A DNA stretch of 64,000 nt from positions 5,173,501-5,237,500 of the forward strand of contig NZ_CP029078.1 of the NCBI RefSeq assembly GCF_005222485.1. The letters run 5' to 3'. Both the position numbers and the translations under genes were made by a program. Shown here piece by piece: positions 57,276 to 64,000 of this stretch (positions within the stretch are counted from its first letter, which is position 1; every line of letters begins with the position of its first letter). The DNA comes from Streptomyces griseoviridis (GTDB lineage: Bacteria; Actinomycetota; Actinomycetes; Streptomycetales; Streptomycetaceae). Below the pieces are notes generated by a model. It had not been told where the DNA came from. It did no database searches and worked only from the letters and a program-made list of their open reading frames with translations.

Positions 57276-57746
57276 CTAGTAGGCGCCGTACACGTTGTCG
57301 ATCGAGCCGTACCTGGCCGCCGCGTAGTTGCACGCGGCCGTGATGTTGGCGACCGGGTCGTACGGGTCGTAGACGGTCCCGGAGACGTGGTACGCGGCGA
57401 AGGTCGGGTCGATCACCTGGAGCAGGCCCTTGGAGGGGATGCCCGCGGCGGCGTTCGAGTCCCAGTTGTTGATGGCGTTGGGGTTGCCGGAGGACTCGCG
57501 GATCACGTTGCGGTAGATGCCGTTGTACGTGCCGGGGATGCCCTTCTGGGCCATCACGGACAGCGAGGCGCGGATCCAGCCGTCGAGGTTGTTCGAGTAG
57601 CCGAGCGAGGTGGCGGTCGCCGTGGTCGGTTCGGCGGCCGAAGCGCTGGTGGCGCCGATGACCGGGAGGGCGAGCACGGCGGCGCCGGTGCCGAGGACGG
57701 CGAGCTTGCGGGCGAGGCGCGAGCGGCGGGGAGCGATGGCGGGCAT
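57276..57746 (-). CDS. Secreted SLT-type transglycosylase (c-di-AMP riboswitch-controlled)
   Basis: 156 residues from the ATG at 57746, which has GGAGAGGAAA a few bases upstream; upstream in-frame starts would fall inside the riboswitch. The signal peptide ends at TSASA-AEP. The mature part is a small lysozyme-like SLT domain with catalytic Glu84 in VIRESSGNPNAIN and then GIPSKGLLQVIDPTFAAYH. It should cut glycan strands of peptidoglycan, as do similar small resuscitation- or growth-related hydrolases. Transcribed behind a ydaO-type riboswitch, so linked to c-di-AMP and osmotic or wall control. Confidence 0.88.
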   Translation of the reverse strand: MPAIAPRRSRLARKLAVLGTGAAVLALPVIGATSASAAEPTTATATSLGYSNNLDGWIRASLSVMAQKGIPGTYNGIYRNVIRESSGNPNAINNWDSNAAAGIPSKGLLQVIDPTFAAYHVSGTVYDPYDPVANITAACNYAAARYGSIDNVYGAY

Positions 57747-57761
57747 GGCGGTTTCCTCTCC

Positions 57762-57920
57762 GTCGCCTGCGAGGTGAGCTGTCGGGTTCGGGCGGGAGCT
57801 GCCCGGCCGCGCCGCTGTCAGGCGGTGCGACTTCACCCCTAGCCGTCACGGGCGCTGGCCCGGTCCGGCGACTTACCTGGTTCCCCCGCTCCTGCCGTGC
57901 GTGAGTTCGTTCGGTGAATG
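57762..57920 (-). ncRNA. c-di-AMP (ydaO/yuaA-type) riboswitch
   Basis: Reading the minus strand, the leader contains the conserved blocks of this class in order: GAGCGGGGGAACCAGG near its start, GGGGTGAAGTCGC in the middle, and CCCGAACCCGACAGCTCACC followed by CTCGCAGGCG near the end, just before the transglycosylase ribosome site. In Streptomyces this riboswitch class controls cell-wall hydrolases and turns expression off when c-di-AMP is bound. Boundaries are approximate. Recognised from sequence memory; a covariance-model search would settle it. Confidence 0.88.
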
Positions 57921-57966
57921 GGTGTACGGGCGGCGGCAGGATTAGGCGTCCACCCGACAGGCCGGG

Positions 57967-57996
57967 AACGTATGCGAGAGCACATGTCCGGAACAA
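57967..57996 (-). promoter_or_regulatory. Candidate promoter of the riboswitch-transglycosylase transcript
   Basis: On the minus strand TTGTTC and TACGTT are 18 bases apart, giving a plausible main-sigma promoter whose start would lie about 35-45 bases before the first conserved riboswitch block. Position supports it; the match itself is moderate. Confidence 0.45.
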
Positions 57997-58065
57997 GTGC
58001 CGGATTCACACATCGGACCGGTTGACCTTGATCAGGGTGGTTTGGGGTGCTTGATCCTTTGCACT

Positions 58066-58090
58066 CGCCAAGGGTCAACTCCCCTTGGCG
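58066..58090 (-). terminator. Hairpin after the CocE-like gene
   Basis: CGCCAAGGG (58066-58074) and CCCTTGGCG (58082-58090) form a perfect 9-bp stem with a seven-base loop, about 110 bases downstream of the leftward hydrolase stop and upstream of the riboswitch promoter. Likely end of the POT/CocE transcript. Confidence 0.5.
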
Positions 58091-58199
58091 CACAAGGAGC
58101 GCCGCGCCGCGCGGGACGGAGGTCCGCGCGCGCCGCGGCGTGAGCCAACTCACTGGAATCGCCAAGTATGGCAAATCGGGCAATGACCCCAACTCGCCT

Positions 58200-60203
58200 T
58201 TAACCGGCTGTGCGTGGAATCCGCTTCTCCCAGGTCCGGTGGAAGAGGACCTCGTCGCCCTCCGTGCAGATCACCTCGTCGAAGGTGATGAAGTCGTTAC
58301 CGTCGGCGGTGATCTCCGAACGGGTGCGGACGGCGGTGTCCCAGCCCAGCTCGGGCCGGTGCAGCCGGATCGACCAGTCGGACCGGGTGCGGGCGGAGAG
58401 CGGGTCGGCCTCCTGGACGGTGTACGTCTCCAGCGCGTCCTCGGTGAACTCCAGGCCGTCGGGGTACACGCGCGTGCCGCCGTAGCGCGGGTCGACCTCC
58501 AGCCGCCAGGTGCCCGCCGCGACGTCCCGCACGACCAGCCGCTCGGGCCGCGGCTCGTCCAGGGTGGCGGGGAAGTTCACCCCGAGCGGCGGCGCCTGCT
58601 CCGGCTCGTCGAAGGAGATCGCGGGCGACGGCGACTCCCGGCGGCGCACCGGGAGTTCGAGGTAGCTGCCCGCCGGGTCGAGGGTGAAGCCCGCCTCCGA
58701 GCCTGGCTGCGGCCAGATCCACGGCCAGTACGCGGAGGAGACGGCGAGCCGGATGCGGTGGCCGGGCGGGAAGGCGTGCCCGATGCCGTTCAGCTCGAAC
58801 TCGACGTCCTCGACCGCACCGGGCGACCACGGCACCACCCGGTCCCGGCCGTGGCGCGCGGAGAGGTTCAGGACACCCCGGGTGACCAGCGTCGAGGACC
58901 CGTCGGGAGCGACGTCGCAGACCCGCGCCACCACCTGGCCGCGCGGCGCGTGCGCGGTCAGCCGCAGCCGCACCCTCGGCCGCCCCAGCACCCAGGTCTC
59001 CTCGCCCACCGCGAACTCGAAGCACGCCGAGCGGGCGTCCTCCTCGCGCTGGTCGGGCGGCAGGTCGGCGTCGTTGCCGAACGGGAAGAACCGGCCCGCG
59101 TCGACGCCCGTGTGCTGCGGCGAGCGGACCAGCGAGGGGGCGCCCTGGAGGCCGTAGGCGACGGTCGTGACGTGCGGCGAGGGCCACGACGGCTCGCCCA
59201 CCCAGCGGCCCGGCAGCGTCTCGTGGACGGTCGCCGGAGCGTGCGAGTCGCTGATCCAGGAGCGCAGCAGGGGTTCGGCCATGACGCCGGTGTCGGTGTC
59301 CTTGAGCCAGTGGTCCCACCAGCGGAGGGTCTCCTGGAGGAAGCCGATGGCGGGTCCCGGGGGGAGGCCGCGGTCGGGGTACTGGTGGGACCAGGGGCCG
59401 ATGAGGCCGCGCACCCGGTCGGCGGGGAGGTGTTCGGCGAGCCGCAGCACGGTGTCGCGGTAGGGGTCGTGCCAGCCGCCGACGGCGAGGACGGCGGCCT
59501 TGATCGCGCCGTAGTCCTCGCAGACGCTGCCGTGCCGCCAGTACGCGTCCCGGGTCTGGTGCGCCAGCCAGGTGTGCGAGAAGGGCTCGACGGCCGCGAG
59601 CCGCCGCAGCCAGGTCTCCCGCCAGCCGTCGCCCGCGTAGGCCGGGTCCGGCGGCCGGGAGACGAACGCGAGCATGGTCGCGGCCCACGCGTGCATGTCC
59701 ACCGCGAGGACCGAACCCCCCATGTAGTGCACGTCGTTGTCATAGCGGTCGTCCGCCGAGCAGACCGTGACGACCGCCTTCAGCGCCTCGGGCGCGAGGG
59801 CCGCGATCTGGAGGGAGTTGAAGCCGCCCCAGGAGATGCCGAACATGCCGACCTTGCCGGTGCACCAGGGCTGCGCGGCCAGCCACTCGACGACCTCCAC
59901 CCCGTCCGCCAGCTCCGTCGCCGAGTACTCGTCGGTGGGCAGCCCCTCGCTGTTGCCGTGCCCGCGCACGTCGACCCGGACGGAGGCGTAGCCGTGGCCC
60001 GCGTACCAGGGGTGGCGCTGGGCGTCGCGGGGCGCGGTCCAGTCGGTCAGCCGGTACGGCAGGTACTCCAGGAGCGCCGGCACCGGCTCGTCGGTCAGCG
60101 GGCGCCACACGCGCGCGTACAGCAGGGTCCCGTCGGACAGCGGGATGCGCACGTCCTCGTGGGTCGTCTCGAAGGGGAAGGAGGTACGGATGTGCAGGCT
60201 CAT
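58200..60203 (-). CDS. CocE/NonD-family (X-Pro dipeptidyl-peptidase-like) hydrolase
   Basis: 667 residues. Alpha/beta hydrolase domain with nucleophile Ser124 in GISWGG, the oxyanion-side YLPYRLTDWTAPRDAQRH, an Asp in AVGGWHDPYRD and a His in IGPWSHQYPDRG, followed from about residue 350 by the C-terminal jelly-roll domain of the S15/CocE type (HAFPPGHRIRLAVSSAYWPW). No signal peptide, so cytoplasmic. It begins ten bases after the POT transporter stop, so the two are one transcript; the context suggests hydrolysis of imported peptides, though esterase activity is equally known in the family. Confidence 0.88.
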   Translation of the reverse strand: MSLHIRTSFPFETTHEDVRIPLSDGTLLYARVWRPLTDEPVPALLEYLPYRLTDWTAPRDAQRHPWYAGHGYASVRVDVRGHGNSEGLPTDEYSATELADGVEVVEWLAAQPWCTGKVGMFGISWGGFNSLQIAALAPEALKAVVTVCSADDRYDNDVHYMGGSVLAVDMHAWAATMLAFVSRPPDPAYAGDGWRETWLRRLAAVEPFSHTWLAHQTRDAYWRHGSVCEDYGAIKAAVLAVGGWHDPYRDTVLRLAEHLPADRVRGLIGPWSHQYPDRGLPPGPAIGFLQETLRWWDHWLKDTDTGVMAEPLLRSWISDSHAPATVHETLPGRWVGEPSWPSPHVTTVAYGLQGAPSLVRSPQHTGVDAGRFFPFGNDADLPPDQREEDARSACFEFAVGEETWVLGRPRVRLRLTAHAPRGQVVARVCDVAPDGSSTLVTRGVLNLSARHGRDRVVPWSPGAVEDVEFELNGIGHAFPPGHRIRLAVSSAYWPWIWPQPGSEAGFTLDPAGSYLELPVRRRESPSPAISFDEPEQAPPLGVNFPATLDEPRPERLVVRDVAAGTWRLEVDPRYGGTRVYPDGLEFTEDALETYTVQEADPLSARTRSDWSIRLHRPELGWDTAVRTRSEITADGNDFITFDEVICTEGDEVLFHRTWEKRIPRTAG

Positions 60204-60213
60204 GGCGGTGACC

Positions 60214-61716
60214 TCAGTGAACGGGGTGCATGGTGCGGCGCAGCCACGGCGCGGCGGCGATCACGGCGAGGCCCGCGGCCACCGCGATCGCGCCGTTGAC
60301 GCCGAAGTAGGCCGGTTTGGAGACGTGGTCGTAGTACTTGACCGTCTGGGCCTGGATGCCGTTGGCGAGGGCGAGCGACAGGAACCAGAGGGACATGGTC
60401 TGGCTGGAGAAGGCGGCCGGGGCCAGCTTGGTGGTGGCCGACATGCCGGAGGTCTCCAGCAGGATGTCGCCGAGCCCCAGCAGCAGGTAGGAGCCCACGA
60501 TCCACCAGACGGACATCAGGTAGTCGTCCCCGGAGTGGCCGGAGGTGGGCAGCACCATCAGCAGGAACGACAGACCGCCGAGGACGACGCCGATGGCGAT
60601 CTTGTTGGAGGCGTGCGGCTGCCGCGGTCCCATCCGCACCCACACGGCGGCGACCAGCGGCGCGAGCCCGACCTCGAAGGCGCCGAGCGCGGACGCGTAC
60701 CAGCTGGCCGGGAAGTGGAAGCCGAAGATGGTCGTCTCGGCGTTCGTGGAGGCCAGCAGGATCATCGTCGAGTAGGCCTGGAAGAGGATGAAGTTGAAGA
60801 CCGTCGAGGCGAGGAAGAGCACCACGTAGGGGCGCAGCCGGCCGCGCTCCTCGGCCGTCACCCGCGGGCTCCTGAACATCACCGCGAAGTAGACGACGGG
60901 CGCGATCACCGACAGGACGGTGAGCACGTCGACGAACCGGCCGATGGTGAGCCACCCGGCGAGCGCGAGGAACGTGGCGACGACGGCCACGGCCACCGCG
61001 CCGACGATGATCATCCGTACCGCCCGGCGCAGCGCGTCGGGGGCCAGCGCGAACTCCGCGGAGTGCTTCCGCCCGGCCAGGTGGCGGCGGCCCGCCACGT
61101 ACTGGACCAGCCCGAACGTCATGCCGACGGCGGCGGCCGAGAAGCCCCAGTGCCAGCCCTGGTGGTCGCCGAGCCAGCCGGTGATCAGCGGTCCCGCGAA
61201 GGCGCCGATGTTGATCGCCATGTAGTAGAGCGCGAACCCGGCGTCCCGGCGCTCGTCGTCGGTGCGGTACAGCTTGCCGACCATGGTGGCGACGTTCGGT
61301 TTGAGCAGCCCGGTGCCGGCGCTGATCAGGCCGAGGCCCACCCAGGTCATGGCGGCCGTGGGCACCGCCATCGCGTAGTGTCCGCAGGCGATCAGAATGC
61401 CGCCCCACAGCACCGCGCGGTAGGAGCCGAGGATGCGGTCGGCGAGCCAGCCGCCCGCCACCGACACCAGATAGACGAGGGTGCCGTAGGCGGCCGAGAC
61501 GGAGGCCGCGGTGCCGGGCGACATGCCGAGGCCGTCGTGGGCGACGGAGTCGGCGAAGTACAGGACGAGGATGGCCTGCATACCGAGGAACGAGAACCGC
61601 TCCCAGACCTCGAGACCGGAGAGCGTCAGCAGCCCCCTGGGCTGCCCGAAGAAGGCGTGGTCGTCCTCGGGCGGGGGTTTGCTGTCCGGCTGGATATCAC
61701 CGTCAATATGCGACAC
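60214..61716 (-). CDS. POT-family proton-dependent oligopeptide transporter
   Basis: 500 residues with about 12-14 membrane helices, MFS fold, PTR2/POT family. Typical elements: GLEVWERFSFLGMQAILVLY (ExxERF-type motif with charged residues), GGWLADRILGSYRAV, and the PTR2-like ALYYMAINIGAFAGPLITGW. It takes up di- and tripeptides with protons. GTG start with GGAAG nine bases upstream. A divergent promoter region separates it from the polyprenyl synthase gene. Confidence 0.9.
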   Translation of the reverse strand: MSHIDGDIQPDSKPPPEDDHAFFGQPRGLLTLSGLEVWERFSFLGMQAILVLYFADSVAHDGLGMSPGTAASVSAAYGTLVYLVSVAGGWLADRILGSYRAVLWGGILIACGHYAMAVPTAAMTWVGLGLISAGTGLLKPNVATMVGKLYRTDDERRDAGFALYYMAINIGAFAGPLITGWLGDHQGWHWGFSAAAVGMTFGLVQYVAGRRHLAGRKHSAEFALAPDALRRAVRMIIVGAVAVAVVATFLALAGWLTIGRFVDVLTVLSVIAPVVYFAVMFRSPRVTAEERGRLRPYVVLFLASTVFNFILFQAYSTMILLASTNAETTIFGFHFPASWYASALGAFEVGLAPLVAAVWVRMGPRQPHASNKIAIGVVLGGLSFLLMVLPTSGHSGDDYLMSVWWIVGSYLLLGLGDILLETSGMSATTKLAPAAFSSQTMSLWFLSLALANGIQAQTVKYYDHVSKPAYFGVNGAIAVAAGLAVIAAAPWLRRTMHPVH

Positions 61717-61741
61717 GCTGCATTACTTCCATCAAAGTCGC

Positions 61742-61769
61742 TGAATAGTCATCCATATCAAGTGATCAA
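61742..61769 (-). promoter_or_regulatory. Candidate promoter of the POT/CocE operon
   Basis: On the minus strand TTGATC and TATTCA are 16 bases apart, in the most AT-rich stretch of this part of the window, about 25 bases before the transporter GTG. The -35 half lies in a TGATCA palindrome. Confidence 0.5.
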
Positions 61770-61923
61770 AAACATACCGGTCGTGATCCCATACCGCCCG
61801 TGGTGGACCGGTGGGCGGCATGGGTGATCGAAAGGTGACCGGATACGCTGACTTGAGTGACGTCAGCGACCTATCGACAAACCGTGTAGCCGCCAGTGGA
61901 CACCAGCAGACAGGAGACCCCTC

Positions 61924-62934
61924 GTGACCGTCGTCGGGCCGTTCGGGCTGAGCGTGCGGGACCAGGCTCTGGAAGCCGACGTCCAGGCCGGATTGACGGC
62001 TGTCGAGGAGGGATTGCTCGAAGCCACCAAGAGTGAGGTCCCCTTCATCACCGAGGCCGCCCAGCACCTGGTGCGCGCCGGCGGAAAGCGGTTCCGGCCA
62101 CTCCTCGTCATGCTCGCCGCCCAGTTCGGCGACCGCCACGCGCCCGGCATCGTGCCGTCCGCCGTGGTCGTGGAGCTGACCCACCTCGCCACGCTGTACC
62201 ACGACGACGTCATGGACGAGGCCACCGTGCGGCGCGGCGTCGACAGCGCCAACACCCGCTGGGGCAACTCGGTCGCGGTCCTGACCGGCGACTTCCTCTT
62301 CGCGCGCGCGTCACACATCCTGGCCGACCTCGGCCCCGAGGCGGTACGGGTGCAGGCCGAGGCGTTCGAACGCCTGGTCACCGGCCAGATCCTGGAGACC
62401 GCGGGCCCGCAGGACGGCCGCGACCCGGTCGACCACTACCTGGACGTGCTCGGCGGCAAGACCGGCTCCCTGGTCGCCGTCGCCTGCCGGTTCGGCGCGA
62501 TGATGTCCGGCGCCGACGACACGGTCGTCGACGTCCTCACCCAGTACGGGGAACGGCTCGGCATCGCCTTCCAGCTCGCCGACGACGTCCTCGACATCGC
62601 CTCCGACTCCCGCGAGTCCGGCAAGACCCCGGGCACCGACCTGCGCGAGGGCATCCCGACGCTGCCCGTGCTGCGGCTGCGCGAGCGGGCGGCCAGGCTC
62701 GGCCTGGCCGAGGACATCGCCCTGTGCGCGCTGCTGGACTCCGACCTGACGGACGACGCCCGGCACACCGAGGCCCTGATGGCCCTGCGTGCCCACCCGG
62801 CCCTCGAACAGGCCCGCAAGGACACCGTCCGCTACGCCAAGGACGCCCGCGCCTCCCTGGCCCCGCTGCCCGAGTGCGACGCGCGGGCGGCCCTGATGGA
62901 GCTGTGCGACGCGGTGGTGCACCGGGCCGGCTAG
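61924..62934 (+). CDS. Long-chain polyprenyl diphosphate synthase
   Basis: 336 residues, GTG start after AGGAGACCCCTC. Trans-prenyltransferase with the two aspartate-rich motifs: LYHDDVMDEA (D94, D95, D98) and QLADDVLDIA (D219, D220), plus GGKRFRPLLV and the Lys in GGKTGSL. It makes the side chain of menaquinone, probably of the heptaprenyl to nonaprenyl range; chain length cannot be fixed from the first motif alone. Functionally it joins mqnC, menG and the reductase in this window. Confidence 0.92.
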   Translation: MTVVGPFGLSVRDQALEADVQAGLTAVEEGLLEATKSEVPFITEAAQHLVRAGGKRFRPLLVMLAAQFGDRHAPGIVPSAVVVELTHLATLYHDDVMDEATVRRGVDSANTRWGNSVAVLTGDFLFARASHILADLGPEAVRVQAEAFERLVTGQILETAGPQDGRDPVDHYLDVLGGKTGSLVAVACRFGAMMSGADDTVVDVLTQYGERLGIAFQLADDVLDIASDSRESGKTPGTDLREGIPTLPVLRLRERAARLGLAEDIALCALLDSDLTDDARHTEALMALRAHPALEQARKDTVRYAKDARASLAPLPECDARAALMELCDAVVHRAG

Positions 62935-63061
62935 CGCCCGCGGGCCCGCGCTCCCGCACGGCCCCCGGGGGCACCCCTACGGGTCGGGCCGGTCTCCGGC
63001 CCGCCTCCGTCATACCGGAGGCGTACCCGGAGTTGGCTCCGCGGTCTGACGACTGATCCGG

Positions 63062-63113
63062 CCCGAATTGGTGAGATGGACACCACGGGAAACACCACTC
63101 CTCACCGATTCGG
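63062..63113. repeat. Inverted repeat upstream of the LolA-like gene
   Basis: CCCGAATTGGTGAG (63062-63075) and CTCACCGATTCGGG (63100-63113) form a 14-bp inverted repeat with one mismatch (a G-U pair in RNA) and a 24-base spacer. It lies 128 bases after the polyprenyl synthase stop and 75 bases before the next ATG, so it may be a terminator for the former or an operator for the latter. Confidence 0.6.
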
Positions 63114-63188
63114 GTGAGAATGGCGGCTCGGGGGTGGACGACGCGCGCAGTCGGACAGGCCGCCACCGACGACGGAGGTAGGGCACAC

Positions 63189-64000
63189 ATGGCACCGTAC
63201 GAATCCGACGACAGCACGACCGCGCCGGGCACCGACGACCGGCGCCCCGGCCGGCGCAGGGCCGCGCGGTACGCGGTTCCGGTCGCGGTGGTGGGGGTGG
63301 CCGCGGTCACCATCGGGCTCGTCCCGGCGCTCGCCGACTCCGGCGACCCCGACCTGCCCGCGATCAGCGCGCAGCAGCTCATAGAGAAGATCGCCGCGTC
63401 CGACGTCCAGCAGATCTCCGGCACCGTCAAGGTCAGCACCGACCTCGGCCTGCCCGACCTCGGCGGACTGACCGGCGGCCTGGCGTCCGGCGCGACCGGC
63501 TCGGGCGACGGCTCGGCCGCCGACCCCACCGCCAAGCTCGCCGAGCTGGCCACCGGCACCCACACCCTGCGCGTCGCGGCCGACGGCCCCGACCGGCAGA
63601 AGCTCTCCATCCTGGAGAACGCGGCGGAGTACAGCGTCGTCCACAACGGCGACGACGTCTGGGGCTACGACAGCAAGTCCAACGAGGTCTACCACGCCAC
63701 CACCGGCACGGCCTCCGGCAAGGCCGAGGAGACCGAGCCGCCCGCCACGCCCGAGCAGCTCACCAAGGACGCCCTGAAGGCGGTCGACGGCACCACCTCG
63801 GTGACCGTCGACGGCACCGCGCACGTCGCCGGACGCGACACCTACAAGCTGCTCATCAAGCCGAAGGACGCGGACACCACGGTCGGCGCGATCAGTGTCG
63901 CCGTGGACGCCAGGACGGGCCTGCCGCTGAAGTTCACGCTGACCCCGGCGACCGGCGGCGCCGCGGTGGTCGACGCGGGCTTCACCAAGGTCAGCTTCGC
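63189..64000 (+). CDS. Membrane-anchored LolA-like protein (3' truncated by window)
   Basis: The first 270 residues are visible; the frame is open at the window end. The ATG at 63189 follows GACGGAGGTAGGGCAC. A basic N-terminus (GRRRAARYAVPVAVVGVAAV) leads into a signal or anchor helix ending near VPALADSG. The exported part begins ISAQQLIEKIAASDVQQISG and continues with strands (YSVVHNGDDVWGYDSKSNEV, then GRDTYKLLIKPKD), typical of LolA/RseB/DUF2092-type lipoprotein carriers. In Gram-positives their role is unsettled; related proteins sense or carry lipids or act with anti-sigma factors. Confidence 0.75.
   Translation, partial: MAPYESDDSTTAPGTDDRRPGRRRAARYAVPVAVVGVAAVTIGLVPALADSGDPDLPAISAQQLIEKIAASDVQQISGTVKVSTDLGLPDLGGLTGGLASGATGSGDGSAADPTAKLAELATGTHTLRVAADGPDRQKLSILENAAEYSVVHNGDDVWGYDSKSNEVYHATTGTASGKAEETEPPATPEQLTKDALKAVDGTTSVTVDGTAHVAGRDTYKLLIKPKDADTTVGAISVAVDARTGLPLKFTLTPATGGAAVVDAGFTKVSF

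Overview
The window is high-GC DNA with strong G/C bias at third codon positions, many GTG starts and tightly packed four-base (ATGA/GTGA) overlaps. It carries futalosine-type menaquinone genes, a 14-gene complex I operon and exported cell-wall enzymes. Together these point to the chromosomal core of a Streptomyces species. The order mqnC - menG - geranylgeranyl/menaquinone reductase - NlpC/P60 - nuoA-N - polyprenyl synthase is the one I recall for Streptomyces chromosomes (from memory, not searched). I saw no rRNA, tRNA, CRISPR array, insertion sequence or phage gene, and no in-frame TTA codon on a visual scan.

Layout. (1) 1-4321: right part of a Tad/Flp-type pilus locus: TadB (cut by the window edge), TadC, a Flp-like pilin, two TadE-like pseudopilins, a TadG-like protein and a hypothetical protein. 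The locus resumes at 10608-14554 with a membrane LysM/BTAD protein and a prepilin peptidase. (2) 4328-10479: an accessory module inside that locus. It holds a WXG100-like protein, an unknown protein, a 1540-residue RHS/YD-repeat polymorphic toxin with a WxG-type N-terminus and a C-terminal DUF3990-like ADP-ribosyltransferase domain, and an overlapping candidate immunity gene. (3) 14628-16281: mqnC and a small amidohydrolase-like gene. (4) 16333-21853: a GH18-like lipoprotein, then a surface-polysaccharide operon (small membrane protein, NodB deacetylase fused to a GT2 synthase, acyltransferase with a Gly/Tyr-rich tail). (5) 21886-26148: menG, a degenerate tandem repeat, a PASTA protein, a GNAT acetyltransferase, a MenJ-like reductase and an NlpC/P60 hydrolase. 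(6) 26149-42885: a regulatory region with a strong Rex-type operator, then nuoA to nuoN and a terminator. (7) 43007-57746: recQ, a strand-asymmetric repeat region, a flavin-dependent enzyme with a divergent AraC regulator, an exported nuclease, an M56 peptidase, fumarylacetoacetase, an ATP-grasp/FAD oxidoreductase pair, a HAD phosphatase and a secreted transglycosylase preceded by a recognisable c-di-AMP (ydaO-type) riboswitch. (8) 58200-64000: an X-Pro-peptidase-like hydrolase with a POT peptide transporter, a long-chain polyprenyl diphosphate synthase, and the start of a membrane-anchored LolA-like protein.

How the parts connect. mqnC, menG, the MenJ-like reductase and the polyprenyl synthase all serve menaquinone, the quinone that complex I reduces, so much of the window is respiratory. 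The Rex-type site offers a redox switch for complex I. A second theme is the envelope: pilus, polysaccharide, NlpC/P60, PASTA and the c-di-AMP-controlled transglycosylase. The toxin module is the clearest accessory element and the best candidate for new biology.
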